A stretch of DNA of 64,000 bases from Fasciolopsis buskii. Lineage: Eukaryota > Platyhelminthes > Trematoda > Plagiorchiida > Fasciolidae. The notes beneath the pieces are model-generated. The model was not told where the DNA came from, did no database searches, and saw only the letters and a list, made by a program, of their open reading frames with translations. The stretch's first letter is position 1, and the number at the start of each line of letters is the position of its first letter. A program made the position numbers and the translations under genes. This document shows positions 40,011-53,252 of the stretch, piece after piece. The DNA is taken from the NCBI GenBank assembly GCA_008360955.1, contig LUCM01000550.1:62203-126202 (forward strand), written 5' to 3'.

Positions 40011-43000
40011 TATCAGATCAGAGTTAAAAAGTAATTTTCAGTAGCTTATAAATTCCAGCCCATTCTTGGGTAGGCTAATCAATAAGATATTACTGTCTAA
40101 CAAGTGAGTTTGTTAACAATTAGGAATTCAAACTACAATGAATCCTAAGAACGATTCAAAAACGGTTATAAAATTTTCATGCTCCATTAAGAGCTAATTT
40201 TTCAAGTTCAGATGTGTTTCTCTAAGCAATCAAGCTTGCCATGTTTAAATGACTTTACTGCAGTCTAGAAACAAATACAATGATAGGGACGTTTAAGTAA
40301 ATATGTAATATTTGTTGATACTTGTTTGTACCTTGTGGGTAACAGAATCCTAAGGATATTACCAAAGGCCGCATCGGATTACTGACAACATCGTTTTGCT
40401 CCCAATCTCCATGACAGTCCGCACTCAATGTGGACATAGTGCACAGAAAAATAAAAATCGAAAGAACGATTTATTCCATCAGTCACTGAAATTAATTTTA
40501 GTAATGATTTCCTCGCATCAGTCGGGTTCATATTCAAACAACTGGTTTCAGCTGTCTCGGAATCAGCACACGACATTTAGTTGATCAAAAAACACCGAAG
40601 TGCCAGCCAGCAGATTTGTGAGTATTACTATTTTAAAACGAATCTACGTAAATCCATCATGCACGGTATTAGTCTTATCCCCTTGTCCTGGGCAGTTCAT
40701 GCCCCGATCAAAGCCAGTGGGATTTGCATTCATGGACAGCTATGGAATTAGCAGTATCATGACTTTCATTTTTGTACTGTGCATATGGTTTGTCTGTGAC
40801 ATGACGTTCAATCAAGTTGATTGTTACTCGTTTATTTTTGCTCGCGAAGTGTAAATCGGTTGATACTGTTTATCTAGTTTGACTTTACGACAACAGAAAG
40901 ACAGTCCACCAATTTTTATTCGGCAAACCTTATTTCATCATTAATGTTTTTTTGTAAGCTCTTCTTTCATTCATTGTGCACCTGAATTAAATGTATCACA
41001 TGATCATTAAACTTGCTTGGAACACGCCAGTGCTTCATCATGGTGACCAACAATGGTAAGGGGATTAGTCGTAAATCACTAAACGATATCATTAGTCAAT
41101 CAACGGTCAGTAGAGAGGATACCAGGCAACAAATGTCAGCCGTCTGAAGTCCTGACGAGATGCTTATTTTCATGCAGGACTAATAATGAGCAGTCAAAAA
41201 CTGATTGATGCACAGCCGTTTCGAGACAACGAGGTAATGCGAATGACATTCGCACGCGCTCAGACAGACATCCAACCACCCCGTGATTATGAAATAATTT
41301 TGATCAATGAATCAGTTTTCCTGTAGGATTTTTGCTTGTGCGTTCTTGCTAGAATTAGCGGCAGTGGACTTGTTTGAATTGACCACGAATCCCTTGCTCT
41401 GTTGTCAACTCAAAGTGCTCCCAATTGGATGGTCCGCATTAAGCATAGAAATGTGTAATTTATTTCACCCTACTATGCACTTATCAAAATGGATAATAAT
41501 CTTTTGTCTAGGTCAGTTTCTGGTTATTTCGTTAACCGCGTACAGACCACTTGAATGGACTCCTTATACTGATTTGTCAAAGCTGCAAAGCAAATTGCAC
41601 TAAAATAAATGACCGTACAATGTGGGCACGAATCGATAACGCACACTCCAATAATTTCATGCCTTTGCATCTCGAGTAGAAAAAAAAAACATGTGCACAC
41701 CGTGGGCAGCATGGCTGTTCGGCTGTGCTATTTCATCCCCAATAGTAGCCTCTATTTCTAGTGAAGAATACACGCAACAGTATCGACTCGATTGGGAACT
41801 AAATTGTTCTGACGGCAATTTGTTCCGTTCATTTCCGTTCACATACTACTAGCAATCATATTTCTGCATATAACAGTTTCCGCAAACGTGTGAGGACAAC
41901 ACAGAAAATCGAGCTTATAAAGTTTGGTATGCTTATTTCAGAAAATGCGCTTCTTAACACGACTGCCCGAGACGGATTTTGCAAGCACTGCCTCATAGCT
42001 TAAACTGTGGTTCGTTGTGACATTACTTTCGCTACATTGCTAACTTCGATGATTTTGTGTCTTTTGGATTGAAAATTGGCAAAAATTGATCAAAAATGGA
42101 TTCAAACCTGGCAGAATTGCCACAGTTTCCGCTCACGCGATTCAAAGTATTGTTTTGTGAGGTTTGCTGTACACAGATACGTTGAATTACGCATAATTTT
42201 CCGACCATAACTAAATCATTCAATTTTAAGTCTATCAAGGGCACACACGGAGCTAAAAATAATAACCGATTTAATTTGTAAAACTGATCTAATTGTAAAT
42301 GTCTTTACTGTCGACCGCGATTCGAAACTACACACAGAGGCAATCTAAGATTTTGCACTACCAGTGCTCTACCGGCTTGTGTTCAAATTCTTAGCTTCAC
42401 GATTGCTCCCGAACGGCCCAATTTGAAGTTTAGATCGGCAAATGATACGGTTATTGCTCGGAAGTTCATAGAACTAATGCGCCTCCGGGTAGACGGTCAC
42501 GGATTTTGTAAACCGATCGCCTGGTTGGCGGATTCCAGCGACATTCTCAAGTCTAGTTTGAAGATTGGAATTTCATTCACTCCAATTTTGAGAACCATTC
42601 TTCTAGCACCTCAGAACATGACCCATTCCGGACAAATAACAAAATAAGAACCCGTGAAAGGCTAATTAAAGTCGACATGTTGAAGAACCGCATTGAAAAG
42701 AAGCTAATTTCGAACGGAATAACATTGGCTGAGGCAATGCGGGACTGTTGTCTCCAATCATCGCATAGGGAAAGAAATCTCGTGGATCCCAAAGTGATAA
42801 CCCAATTGGATTCGCACGAACCAGTCTGTTGATTCGGATTTTCATGTGTTTGCCATTTGATCAGCTGACCACCTCGTTCCATTTTCTGCCAGTTGCCTGC
42901 CTCTTGCACCAAAAGTGTTCAGCCGGACAATCGTTCTACGGGAATGCACTCGACGTGGCCCGACCATCTTTTTAAACAAAATTAAACCTTAGCGCCTAGT

Positions 43001-44620
43001 ATCTTGCGCTTGACCTCTGAGTTATGCAGAAAATTCATCCATCAAATTCCATACGAGCAACGAGGAAAACAAGAGCGTTCAAATGCCAAACGCCATTGCA
43101 CATTTGTCCTTAAAATTCATGTTTAAGTCATGTAGCAACAATGTAAAGTCGACCGCGGAAGAGCAACTGGATGTCAGTTCGACACCATAGATACCTTCAG
43201 TTGTTGCGTTGTGTCATTTGAACTTTCTGAATCCACGAAGACGTTTCGTTTGACATACTACCACTGGATGAGAAAAAACTGCCCAAATAAATAAAACTGT
43301 TCAAATATGGATGATCTGCAATGCCTAAACTTGGAGATAGTTGGTGACAATTAAGAATCAGACTGATTACAAGTGACGACTAAAAATCGTCACTATGTTC
43401 ACTGCGAAACAGAATGACATGACAACCAGTCGAATTTTTGACACGCTGACTGTCCGTGAGGGCCAGTAGAAGGGCCCTAAACTGAGTTTTGTATTTCACG
43501 ATTCCTGTTGCACACAAATTTATTTCTCCAATCGGTAGACCGCTCATTCGGTTTTCTTTTGACAACGGTTTAACGCCAGAATGAGCAGTTAGAAAAAGCG
43601 GTAGAATATGCTGTCGACTGACGTGTTCGAGTAGGACAACAAGAAGCAGTTCAGATAGAAATTTTGACACCGTTTTCACCAAATGAACTACACTCATTTC
43701 TTGCTAACTTGTCACCGCGCAGATCCAATGAACGTATTACTGCACCAAACAATCTAGGAACTCTGTTATCCATTCGAACCAACCAATCTTTTAAAAACAA
43801 TTCCCTTATAACGCATGTTTAAAAGTACAAATGTTGAAGTCTAATTTTGTCTCAGTTTAGCGGAAAATGAAACCTACAGTCAGCCTGATACTTCAGTGGC
43901 AAACACCGTTCTTCAAGTCCATGTATTTTAGCCTCTCAAGTCATATGGGAATTTTATGTGGCTATAACTATTCAGAGGCAGCACGATTTCATCTCCGCTT
44001 TCCTATACGAGCCGTACTAGTTTGCATATGAACATACCGGAGTCTGAGTTCAAACACGTCCTTCATGATTCGTGAACTGGCCGGGGCTTCGGGGTAATAT
44101 GCGGATCACTCATCGAACGGTCACCTGTCAACCATTGCCGTGTAGTAACTTGAATTCAAACGCCTCCATGGTTGTCGTTTTACTCGTTTAAGTTATATAG
44201 GCCCCGTCAAGTCTATTCTATTTCCCACAATATTTTGAAACTGTGTCAGAACCGTTCGGAATTAGGTCAAAACTATTGACAGCTGCTAGTCCGCTGAATT
44301 AGTGGGATTTCATTTGCTTAGAACTGAGACGTGGTCACATTTGCCCTGATTATCGGTGTGTCTTTCGAACATCTTCAAGCATATCTACTCGCGCGAAATT
44401 CTGTGAAAGTGATGCTTTTTTTTCAAAAAGGAATTCCGAATAATTTTGCTTTGGTTCTGAAATAATTTTGTAAAAGCGGTGGCTGTATGATACCCTCCAG
44501 ATGTAAGAGCAAGTAACCCAAACGTTGAAAACTTGAAACAAGCAAGAAGTACTGCTCAATTGCAAGTAAAAGTATATCATACGAATAAATGTATGCACGC
44601 CATTGTTCGAAATGTTAAAA
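40011..44620. other. No supported gene
   Basis: One tRNA-like remnant at 42.3 kb. This is the region downstream of the cadherin 3' end. Confidence 0.4.
42312..42395 (-). repeat. tRNA-like Pol III promoter remnant
   Basis: On the minus strand, GCCGGTAGAGCACTGGTAG matches an A box and AGTTTCGAATCGCGG matches a B box about 40 bases later. The T-stem does not pair well, so this is a diverged SINE head or tRNA pseudogene. Confidence 0.35.
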
Positions 44621-44626
44621 TTTAAT
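44621..44626 (-). terminator. Possible polyadenylation signal ATTAAA of the cadherin gene
   Basis: ATTAAA on the minus strand, about 58 bases after the TGA stop. It is the second commonest animal poly(A) signal and is well placed for a short 3' UTR, but a six-base match in AT-rich DNA is weak evidence. Confidence 0.3.
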
Positions 44627-44684
44627 GATAAGTCGCTTCATCACAACGCATCTACTAAATGTACACTTCGAAGTTTTGTCAAGA

Positions 44685-45280
44685 TCAAACAAAACTGACT
44701 TCGTTCTTCTTTTTGCCCACGAATTTTTCGCTAGATTTCTCCTCGGTCTTATTGTCACATTGCCCAACCACGACACTAGACGAGACAGGTGGAGTGATTG
44801 TTCTCAACAATTTGCATTCTCCTTCTTTCGGACTCGTGGACAGCAGTGTAGATTTACCCGAGTCATCTGTGCTTCCTAATCTTTCCAAACTAAGTGTCCG
44901 ACTTTTGGACACATTCTGCGGTTGTACGCGAAAAGCATTTGGATGAATCGGACGGTTATCAGGCTCGCTTTGTCGCGAGATGGGAACAAGTTTTTGGTAG
45001 CCCTCATACGTCGTACAAGGAAATGGTTGCATTGCGGGTCGCATTAGTAGGTCTACTCGTGGAAGATCGTTCCGTTGAAAAAGCGGGTTCTGTAGAGTTC
45101 TGCATTGTGAAACCATGGTTCCCGTCAGATGTGAGTATCCCGAGGCAGTCAGCTTTGGCGATCCACGGGTCACGGCGTCCAGCAGATCCGGACTATTCAT
45201 CGGTGACTTGATTCGTCCAGGCCATGCGTAAACATTTAGGCTTGGTTCATCACTCAGAGTGAATAATTCTTCCGGAGTGA
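44685..45280 (-). CDS. Probable last cadherin exon: cytoplasmic tail
   Basis: A 198-codon open stretch (including the TGA stop at 44685-44687) follows an excellent acceptor, ctgttttgttttccag|. It enters in phase 1 and so fits the phase 1 donor at 52780; the split codon becomes Val. The peptide begins TPEELFTLSDEPSLNVYAWP, is rich in Ser, Pro, Thr and charged residues, has no hydrophobic segment and ends in a lysine-rich patch (GKKKNEVSFV). That suits an intracellular tail of a non-classical cadherin. I see no catenin-binding motif that I can name. This is the longest single open frame in the window. The link across 7.5 kb rests on phase, splice quality and composition; a separate small gene, or further exons in the intron, cannot be excluded. 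Confidence 0.65.
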
Positions 45281-48200
45281 CTGGAAAACAAAACAGTGAT
45301 GGTCTGATTGCCTTTTAATTCAAGATTAAGACATTTTTTCAAGATTTACCACAGTTGTCATCTAAGCATCACATGCAAATGAAGTACTAAATTGGCGGAA
45401 AATACCTCTAATGAGATTGCGTCCTGGAGCAAGCAGTACTTGTATTTTGTAATCATAACTGTAGAAGGGATTTTGCTGGCATCACACCAGTAACGATCAA
45501 GTTATTTTATCAATAATTGTGCGTCCAGTGTCAGTAGTAATCCATATTTATTTTCCAACATAAACGAAACTATAAGTAATAACTGAGATAGGAAAAGGAC
45601 GATTATCTGATGACCTCGGTCAATGTCGACAAGAGGGCTTCTCATCCCGAGGGATTCCAGTTCGATTCCCTCGGTTGCCGACAATTCACCTGCCCCCTAG
45701 CTTTCAAGAGAATGTGGTACACTGTCGCTATTACAATGGACCAATGAAGTAAAGACCAGCGCACGAAAAAACCCGTGGGAAGCATTATGGTAATGACAGA
45801 ATCAGTAGCGTAGTGGAGTGAAGTACACACTCATTATCCGGGCATGAATTCGTGTTTACAGTCACTGCAGGTAGACACATGGGAGAACACAAAGCAAGAC
45901 GCATCCAATCCCTTTCGAAAGAAGCTATGCACCCGTGTTTGTCATTTTGCCATCAAAAGTCATGTATTTCCCAAAATAATTCCTCAACCACAGTTAGCCA
46001 GCATTCTTTATCGATATTTATTTCCGAGAATATGTTAATTTATTGAACTTGAGGAAACATCTTCAGTGAAGCGATTTGTTTGTCTTCATTAAATTCTTAA
46101 CAAAGTGTCGACTGTTTGTAACACATTTATTCGAAATTCTGAGGCGCAAAAGCTTACAATGGACTGTGTTATAAGTTACAAGTGGTCACTTTCTATACTT
46201 CGCCTTTGTGTCAAAGCGGCTGCATAAAATTTGAAAAAGGAAGCAGTCATAATCACAAACTCTGTTTGAAATGTCAAATATACATTGGAACACATTAGCA
46301 ACTTCAAAATAATCTGCTTTTTGCACTTGGTTTGTATACGGGCATACTGTTTTCCTCTGGAATCCGTAGTAAAACGACACTCGGCTACTGTGGCTCATAA
46401 ACTGACCATGTGATCCTTTGTTTAAACTTCTGGTTTCGCAGCTGAATTCCACGTCAATATTTTCCTTAAATTTGGGCTTCGGGACTTATCAAACAGTTCT
46501 TATTTCATCCCTTCATCAGCCTCGCATGTTCTTGTTTATACCAACACGAGGTTGGTCAGATTTAAGCTAAAAATATTAGCACTTGAATATTCTGGCTACT
46601 GAAGGATACATAAGTAGTAAAGATCAGTAGCAAAATGATCATACACATTGATTCGGTCCGCATTGTCCGCGGTTTACTTTGGAAAGACCAAAATAAAGTC
46701 CTCGAGTACTATGAGTCGATACATTCATGTGTAATTTATCAAAATGGACTAGCATGCATTATCTGGATAAAACGGCGTGAGAAGAACACCTGGGTAAGTG
46801 AATCAGAGATGTGATTTATCATTGCAGCATTTAATATCGAAGTAACGGCTGATAATCACTGAAGAACGGTATTGCTGCTTTGTCCTTGTTATTAATCTCG
46901 TGGAATGGAAATCCATGGTATACGAGTTGATCAACTGAGTGTAGATATTTTCCGATAAACTGCTGGACTAAAAATTCAAGTTTTGTGGTACTCTGACCAA
47001 TTGAATTTGTCTTTTTGATCGAGTACGCGACGTCACAAATTTCACTGTGAAAATATTTTAAAGAAAGACTTAAATTGCCAAAAACATTAGACCAGATTTT
47101 TGAAGATAGTATGAAGTCATGTGATTTTTTACTGGCGTTCGCCTCATTTTTTTCTGTGTAACAGGATTCTTGCAAAATGGCATTTGGTCATCTCTAGACA
47201 GGTCAGACGTTCTCCAAAGTCGCTCGCAACAGTTCTTCCAATCATCTCATTTTGTAACTTCACGAAATAACACCGAGCAATGTGATAGAAATGTCCATGT
47301 GAAATTTCGCTGTCTCATACGCATGTGGTAAGGAGCTCCCATCGGATGTCCCCGAATGATTCATAGACATCCACGAAATTGCATTCCACTTTGAGTTGCA
47401 ATTCAGAGATGATTTCCTTCAAATTTCACTGATGAAGTTCTGAAAGAATGGCGACAAGCAAACTCTGCACCTCAAATTTTATTTCCGATAATCGATGTGA
47501 AATTTGGAAATATATATTTAAAATATAGTTGGGTGGGATGGGAGAATCGCATTTTCTCAGGGGCAAATAAATTAATCACCGAATTCCCGGTTGAATTCTA
47601 CTTTTTAGGATTATCTTTTCACGAGAATCCGTGTTCTTCTTAAACAATGCTCATATTTTAACCAATAAAATGGCCACACTTCAAAAGCAGTTCATTAGTT
47701 TTATTCTGACAAAGTCAAATGGACGGCTGTTTGTTGCACTTGGTGATCCAGACCACGGTAGTCGGTCAGATCAGCCTAATATCTGGTTTGAAACAAATCA
47801 ACATTGGCTAAACATGGGTTTCGATTCTAGTTATCGACCCCATTTCTTTATAGACTGCTTCATACAGCCCTTGATTGTGAGGTCTCGACTACAGTTATGA
47901 TATCCCAGCTGAACCTAATGCTCGGACCGGTTGTGGTATTCAGTAGCAGGTTCGAATTGTCACACCGTTGGTCAAACACTCTACTTAACAGCCCTGTGTT
48001 GACCGCGGTCCCCTACCTGAAAACGGTATGCAACGTCGTTTCAATAATAGAGACAGAAATTGTTAAAACCTGGAAACATCACCTGGGGAGCCACCAAATA
48101 AGGAAGAATGTCAATCCCGTGAGTACCACAGCAACTAGGTATGTTCAATGCACGTGAGTAGTACGCGCACAAATCCAGAAATTCCCTATGTTCGACGATT

Positions 48201-48913
48201 TCAAGTTGCCAACTGGATTTTCCGAACTTCAATCACATTTATTTGTCACTCTATAAACACAAAAAGGCTTCGGTTTGCAATCTTATTACAAGAGTAAATA
48301 GCACCGAGGGCTGGCTGATTTTTGTTCATTCAAACAACCCATAGTCTCGCGCATGTCGCGAACGAGGTCAAATGATCGCGATGTTCTAGCGCGACACCAG
48401 AAACCTATTTGGACAAATTAATTAGGTAATGAAAATTCACCACTAGACAATTGAATGGAAATTGTCCGGCAGGACGAATAATCCAATCGTATTATGCATA
48501 AATCAGTGATCAACACTGATCAAACCCTATCGGAACCATTTTTTATTTTATCAAGAAATCTCGAATGTGAAGAAAGTTTGGCCCACTTGGAAGTACCAGT
48601 GCCCAGTGGGCGCTTGCATGGATACAACCACACATACTAAAGATTGCGCCACATCCCAACGCCCCGAAAACTTCACAGACACACACCCTCCCCCACAGAG
48701 TCTCTTCACGCCTCGATGGAACTCAAAAGTTTGTTGGCAATATGCATTCGAGAATGCCCATACTCAAGTAGACAAAATTGTTTGATCACTTCGAATCCAT
48801 TGCAAAATAGTCAAATAGTGACCAAAGATGAATTACCCCCAAATTCGGAGAAGTTATGCAAATTTATCACCGCTCGCGAATATGAGCACTTTGATGCGCG
48901 CAAGCCCCTCTGA

Positions 48914-48982
48914 TACACACGCACGCACGCGCGCGCACACACACACACACACGCAGGCACATACACACATACACACGTGCGC
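48914..48982. repeat. (CA)n/(CG)n microsatellite
   Basis: ACGC, GCGC and ACAC units: about 70 bases of alternating purine and pyrimidine inside the last cadherin intron. Such DNA can adopt the Z form. Confidence 0.9.
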
Positions 48983-49175
48983 AGGGATTGATGTACGTAC
49001 GAACAAACCTAAATACAAACAAGTAGACAAGAGTCAGTAACAGTATGATATATTTTAGAAAAAGACGGGAAACATGAGCAGCCAAGAGGAAGGCCAACCA
49101 GTCACCCAAACTTGCATGAACTTTGAGTGAATTCAAATCGAGCTGATGTTCTTTCCCTTTTCCCAGTATTCTGAG

Positions 49176-49210
49176 CACACATACACGTACACATACACGT
49201 ACACGTACAC
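49176..49210. repeat. (ACACGT)n microsatellite
   Basis: ACATACACGT and ACACGT units in the last cadherin intron. Confidence 0.85.
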
Positions 49211-49417
49211 GAACTAAAGCAAATTGGTTCAGTGTGCAACAAAATAGTTAGGCCAGTTTTGATCGTGGAGCTGGCTCCAAATTAGCATATTTTACGAAGT
49301 TGATTCCCCAAAAGCTGCCAGATCACGTAGCCTAACCAACATTCTGTCTCCTTCCCGTCGAACTGGGCGCGTTTAACGGAGCGTCTAAACAAGTTTGCAG
49401 ACTATTCGACCAGTAAG

Positions 49418-49438
49418 CCAGTCAGTCAGTCAGTCAGG
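49418..49438. repeat. (GTCA)n microsatellite
   Basis: Five GTCA units. Confidence 0.85.
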
Positions 49439-49826
49439 GCAGCCTGTCCGCTTGCCTGATTACTAGGCTGTTCTTGATGCTCTTCGTGATTTAGCAGTCA
49501 TTTTGATGGCCATCTAGCCAACAGGTCAGTCATTCGGAGTTTCGGGCGAACCGAATTGGGATCGAACGAGACTTGACGGAACACGGATTAATTAATTTCC
49601 AGTCTCGTATGAGTTTCTCACGCACAAAACCTAGGCTGGCGGTAGACCAAACCAAGTCTGACTGAGCCGCATGCGTTCCGTATTCGGCCACATCGGTGCG
49701 TCGCTCGATCTGGTCTAATCCGAGTTTTCGACCCTTGGGCGGGCGGAAAACTCGTCTAAACAACAGAGGACTCGGTCGGTGAGCAGCAAATGGTTTGGCA
49801 AATTAACGTGGAAAATGGGAAGGACG

Positions 49827-49855
49827 GGTGTGTGTGTGTGTGTATGTGTGTGCGT
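49827..49855. repeat. (GT)n microsatellite
   Basis: GT units with one TATG interruption. Confidence 0.9.
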
Positions 49856-50600
49856 CTGCTTGGGTGGGTAGCTAACCAACGGAAACAAGCAGAAGGAGTA
49901 ATGACTATGTCGACTGGCAATCATCCCTCTCCCCTTCGATACGGTAACATATTGAAATCAACCAGAAGCTTAAAGGTCACAATGTTTGACAGAATTCTTC
50001 CGTTAATGCGTACAGCTTGTAGACAATTTATGAGGTCATAAGTACGTCCGACCAAGAACCACTTGGCGAAAGCAATTCTATGCACGGGTAAAATATAAAG
50101 ATTTTCGTGTAATATTCAATCTTTCAAACTGACCACAGATTACAAGAAACGTTTCAGTAATACCCCCAAGCAAGTTGCTACACCGCCTGGGAGGGGGGTG
50201 GTCTAGTCTACTTGGCTGATTTTCGATTAGTAAAAGTATGAAAATCAATTCTGCATTGATTATCTCCTTCGAATGTGACTGAAGAGACTGGACCCTCTAT
50301 TTGAAACTAAGATGGGTATTGTTTACCGCTGAAATGGTTATCAGACATCACAAGTTGCCTGTCCGCGCTAATTACATTCCGTATCTTTACTATGTTAACT
50401 TAAAGTGCACAGTGGTCGGTACACGTTTGGATAAATCGCGCAATTTGGATACTGAACAAACGAATTCTAGTTGAATCACGACAATAAGAACTCGATTAAG
50501 TTAAAAATAATTAGTTCATAATGCGGCAAGTTGTGATATGACTCATTTTTGGTGGGATTTAATCCCACGACATCCGAGACTCCACGTCAAGACCATGGCC

Positions 50601-50660
50601 TCACACCCACACATAGGCACGCACGCACGCACACATGCAAACATGCCCGCGCGCACACAC
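50601..50660. repeat. CA/CGCA-rich microsatellite
   Basis: Impure ACGC and ACAC units in the last cadherin intron. Confidence 0.85.
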
Positions 50661-52780
50661 GACTCATACTCACGAATGTAACAACTGACTGGCCATCATC
50701 TTGTCAAGTGATGAATACATGATTTTGCATTAGTTTATCGATGCATACAAACACACATTCAATCAGTACATGCACGATCTGAGTGAACGGTTGTTCTATG
50801 CCTTCCAGTAATCGGTTCAAAACAGTTACTGATGGAAATGTTGAAATACTTGTCATCTGTTCAGAAAGATTCTGTGTTTGTTTAATTGACTGCGTCTCCT
50901 CAGGCATACTAATAATATATTCTTTTTAAATTAAAAATAATGTTTCCCGTCTTTCCCGGCCTGTTTCAACTTGGACCAACGGAGAAAGATGTTGGACTAT
51001 ATATTTTGAGAAAACTGCAATGGATGTGAGTCGTAAAACACTCAGTGCGTGAGGCAATTTTTGTAGAGCTTGTTGCTACATAGTCCGTAAAAGTTAATAC
51101 CGGTCGATTGATCAATTTTCAAACGAGAGGTGTTTATGTAGGCTGACCATTTTGTGCAAAACCTGCGCTCTCATAAATACAACGTGTGGTTAATCAATTG
51201 AACTAACCGAACGTCTTAACCGAAATTCGATAGCGAGCATGTTTATAACATTAGGTTGTGATATTTCGTTCACGATCACCGTTTAATAGTGTAACGGGAT
51301 GGTTGTACGCGTTGTCATCGTGACTGTGATTGTATACGTGTTAACGCTGGGTGATACCAGTACTGGGCTTCAGCTCATGTTTTACTTCTACCTTCCTTAA
51401 TTAAAATCAGGACGTTTACAACTCACGCCTTTTCAAGAATCGATTGACATCACAGATGCAGGAGAGTGAGAATTTACACTCACTCACTTATAGGATCTCT
51501 GAGAAAGTTCGGCGTGAAACATCAATACAGCTTCTATGATGTCAGAATAAGCCCACCATGGATCTGCTTCTTTAGAACGGTGTTGCGCGCTTACGCGCAA
51601 TTCACGTGATTCAGTCCGGTACGGCTTTGTTGTAGCCTGCGTAGACAATCAGCCAATGAGAACCGCGGCTACGTGTGGTCAGGAAGTCCTGATATGATAT
51701 TGGATGGAATGTATTCCGCCAATTAAGTTTTCTCTAAATATAAATAACTTTTGTCATCAGGTATGAAGGGCACCAGAACAGTTGTCAACTTCAGATTCCA
51801 TCATTTCCGCTTGTATATGCAATTTTTTCACTGTGGTTTCTTAAAATCACTTGACATCTTGAAGAAAACAAGATAATGCGTGCTGAAATACCATACATAA
51901 GCACTGAACTGTTACTTCATCTTGGGAAGAAATTTCGCTGCAATTCAGAAATAAGAATGTAATAACAATTATTCTAATGTTATCTGATTGCCTGAATGAC
52001 TAAATGCTCGGTAGAATAGTTGATTATTCCAGTGATTTCCCCGATAGATATTTCAAGTTTGGGAGCTAATTTCCTACGAACTGGTGCATTCCTTTGCATC
52101 CCTTTTGCTCTAAGTGTGTTGGACAAATATGAACGAGATATTGTTACATTAACATTGAATTCAGCCACTTCGCCTATGTAAAGGGCATGCAGTAACATGT
52201 GGTGACATTTTTACGTTCTCCATCCGTCATCCAAGCATTTATCTTACGTTAGTTTTTGTTCTGGATTAAAATTCACCCACATCCAAGTGTATAAAAATAC
52301 TATTTGACTTGTTTTTTTCCTACCTCTGTCGATTTGTTTCTAACACGTATCAGCCAAGCCCCACTACCGTCTGGTTTAAACGAATTTTTAAACTTACCGA
52401 AAATCGATACTCAGTTCATTGTGTTCGACTCAGTGAGTCACGTGGACAAACGGACACACTTGTACACATTTGCATCAAGTGGCCTCAGACCACGACCTTG
52501 AATATCACCAGAAAGAGAACAATGAGTAATTGCGTTACAGGCATGCACGTGTGCTCAAGCACGCACAACGATCACGTTATCGACGTCTGGTCCGGGTAAT
52601 ACGAATCGATTACACATCCGATGGCGGTGGGATGCATGTCGGTACCTTTATGGGTGAATTCCAGTGGTAGATTGGACGCCAACCACCCGGTGAAGAAAGT
52701 GGCTTATTTTCGTAAAAATAAAGGATGATAGGTAATAAACTCAGTAAAATTGTTTGATACTGAATTAAAGCGATGCTTAC

Positions 52781-53252
52781 CTGAAGGATTTTTGGAAATG
52801 TTCATCTCCACGTTATCCAGCTGTCGAGAGCAATACCGTGAATCGTATGTGCCCTCATCCGACTGGGCCCATTCGTTTTGTCGAGTTTCTGCGCTCAAAT
52901 TGCCTGGACCGGCACGTTGTCCAACTGGTTTCATGCGTCGATGACACGTGACCGTGGTAATAAGGACGATGAGGAAAACCAGTACACCGGTTGCTATGGT
53001 CAAGCAAATGATGGCAGCCCAAAACACATCAGGTGAACTTAGGGATGATAGGAACGTGTTGTCACGCACATTTCGTAGATCGCCAGAAGCCGATGAAGAG
53101 ACTGGAGCGTGCAGCTTAGACAAGCGTTGATTGAGTCCTTCTGAACTATCTGCCGGATGATCATATGTACCGGAAACTATGGGACGCGAATGATAACGGT
53201 CGAGAAGGTATGCAGGTATTTGTCCAGGTGGTCGAACCGAATTCTCCGGTGT
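52781..53252 (-). CDS. Cadherin exon: extracellular stalk, transmembrane helix and proximal cytoplasmic domain
   Basis: The exon encodes 157 codons plus one base, starting in phase 0 after ctctcaaacatcag| and ending TCAG|GTAAGC in phase 1. Residues 1-75 are a low-complexity Ser/Pro/Asp stalk with no cadherin motif. Residues 77-101 (FWAAIICLTIATGVLVFLIV and following) form one strongly hydrophobic helix, and CHRR right after it is a stop-transfer signal that puts the C-terminus in the cytoplasm. The remaining 50 or so residues are polar. Reading on past the donor gives 25 more codons and a stop at 52704, which would make a short-tailed product if the intron were retained. The helix directly follows the last cadherin repeat, as in a type I cadherin. 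Confidence 0.85.

Larger units (their letters stand above)
45281..52780 (-). other. Large last intron of the cadherin gene; microsatellite-rich
   Basis: Non-coding stretch of 7.5 kb. It holds tracts of (CA)n/(CG)n and related repeats near 48.9, 49.2, 49.8 and 50.6 kb and a short (GTCA)n at 49.42 kb. A GGTTCGAA-type B-box-like site lies near 47.96 kb (plus) and another, CAGTTCGATTCCC, near 45.66 kb; neither has a convincing tRNA fold. No second reading frame here has splice sites and a recognisable domain. Confidence 0.6.
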
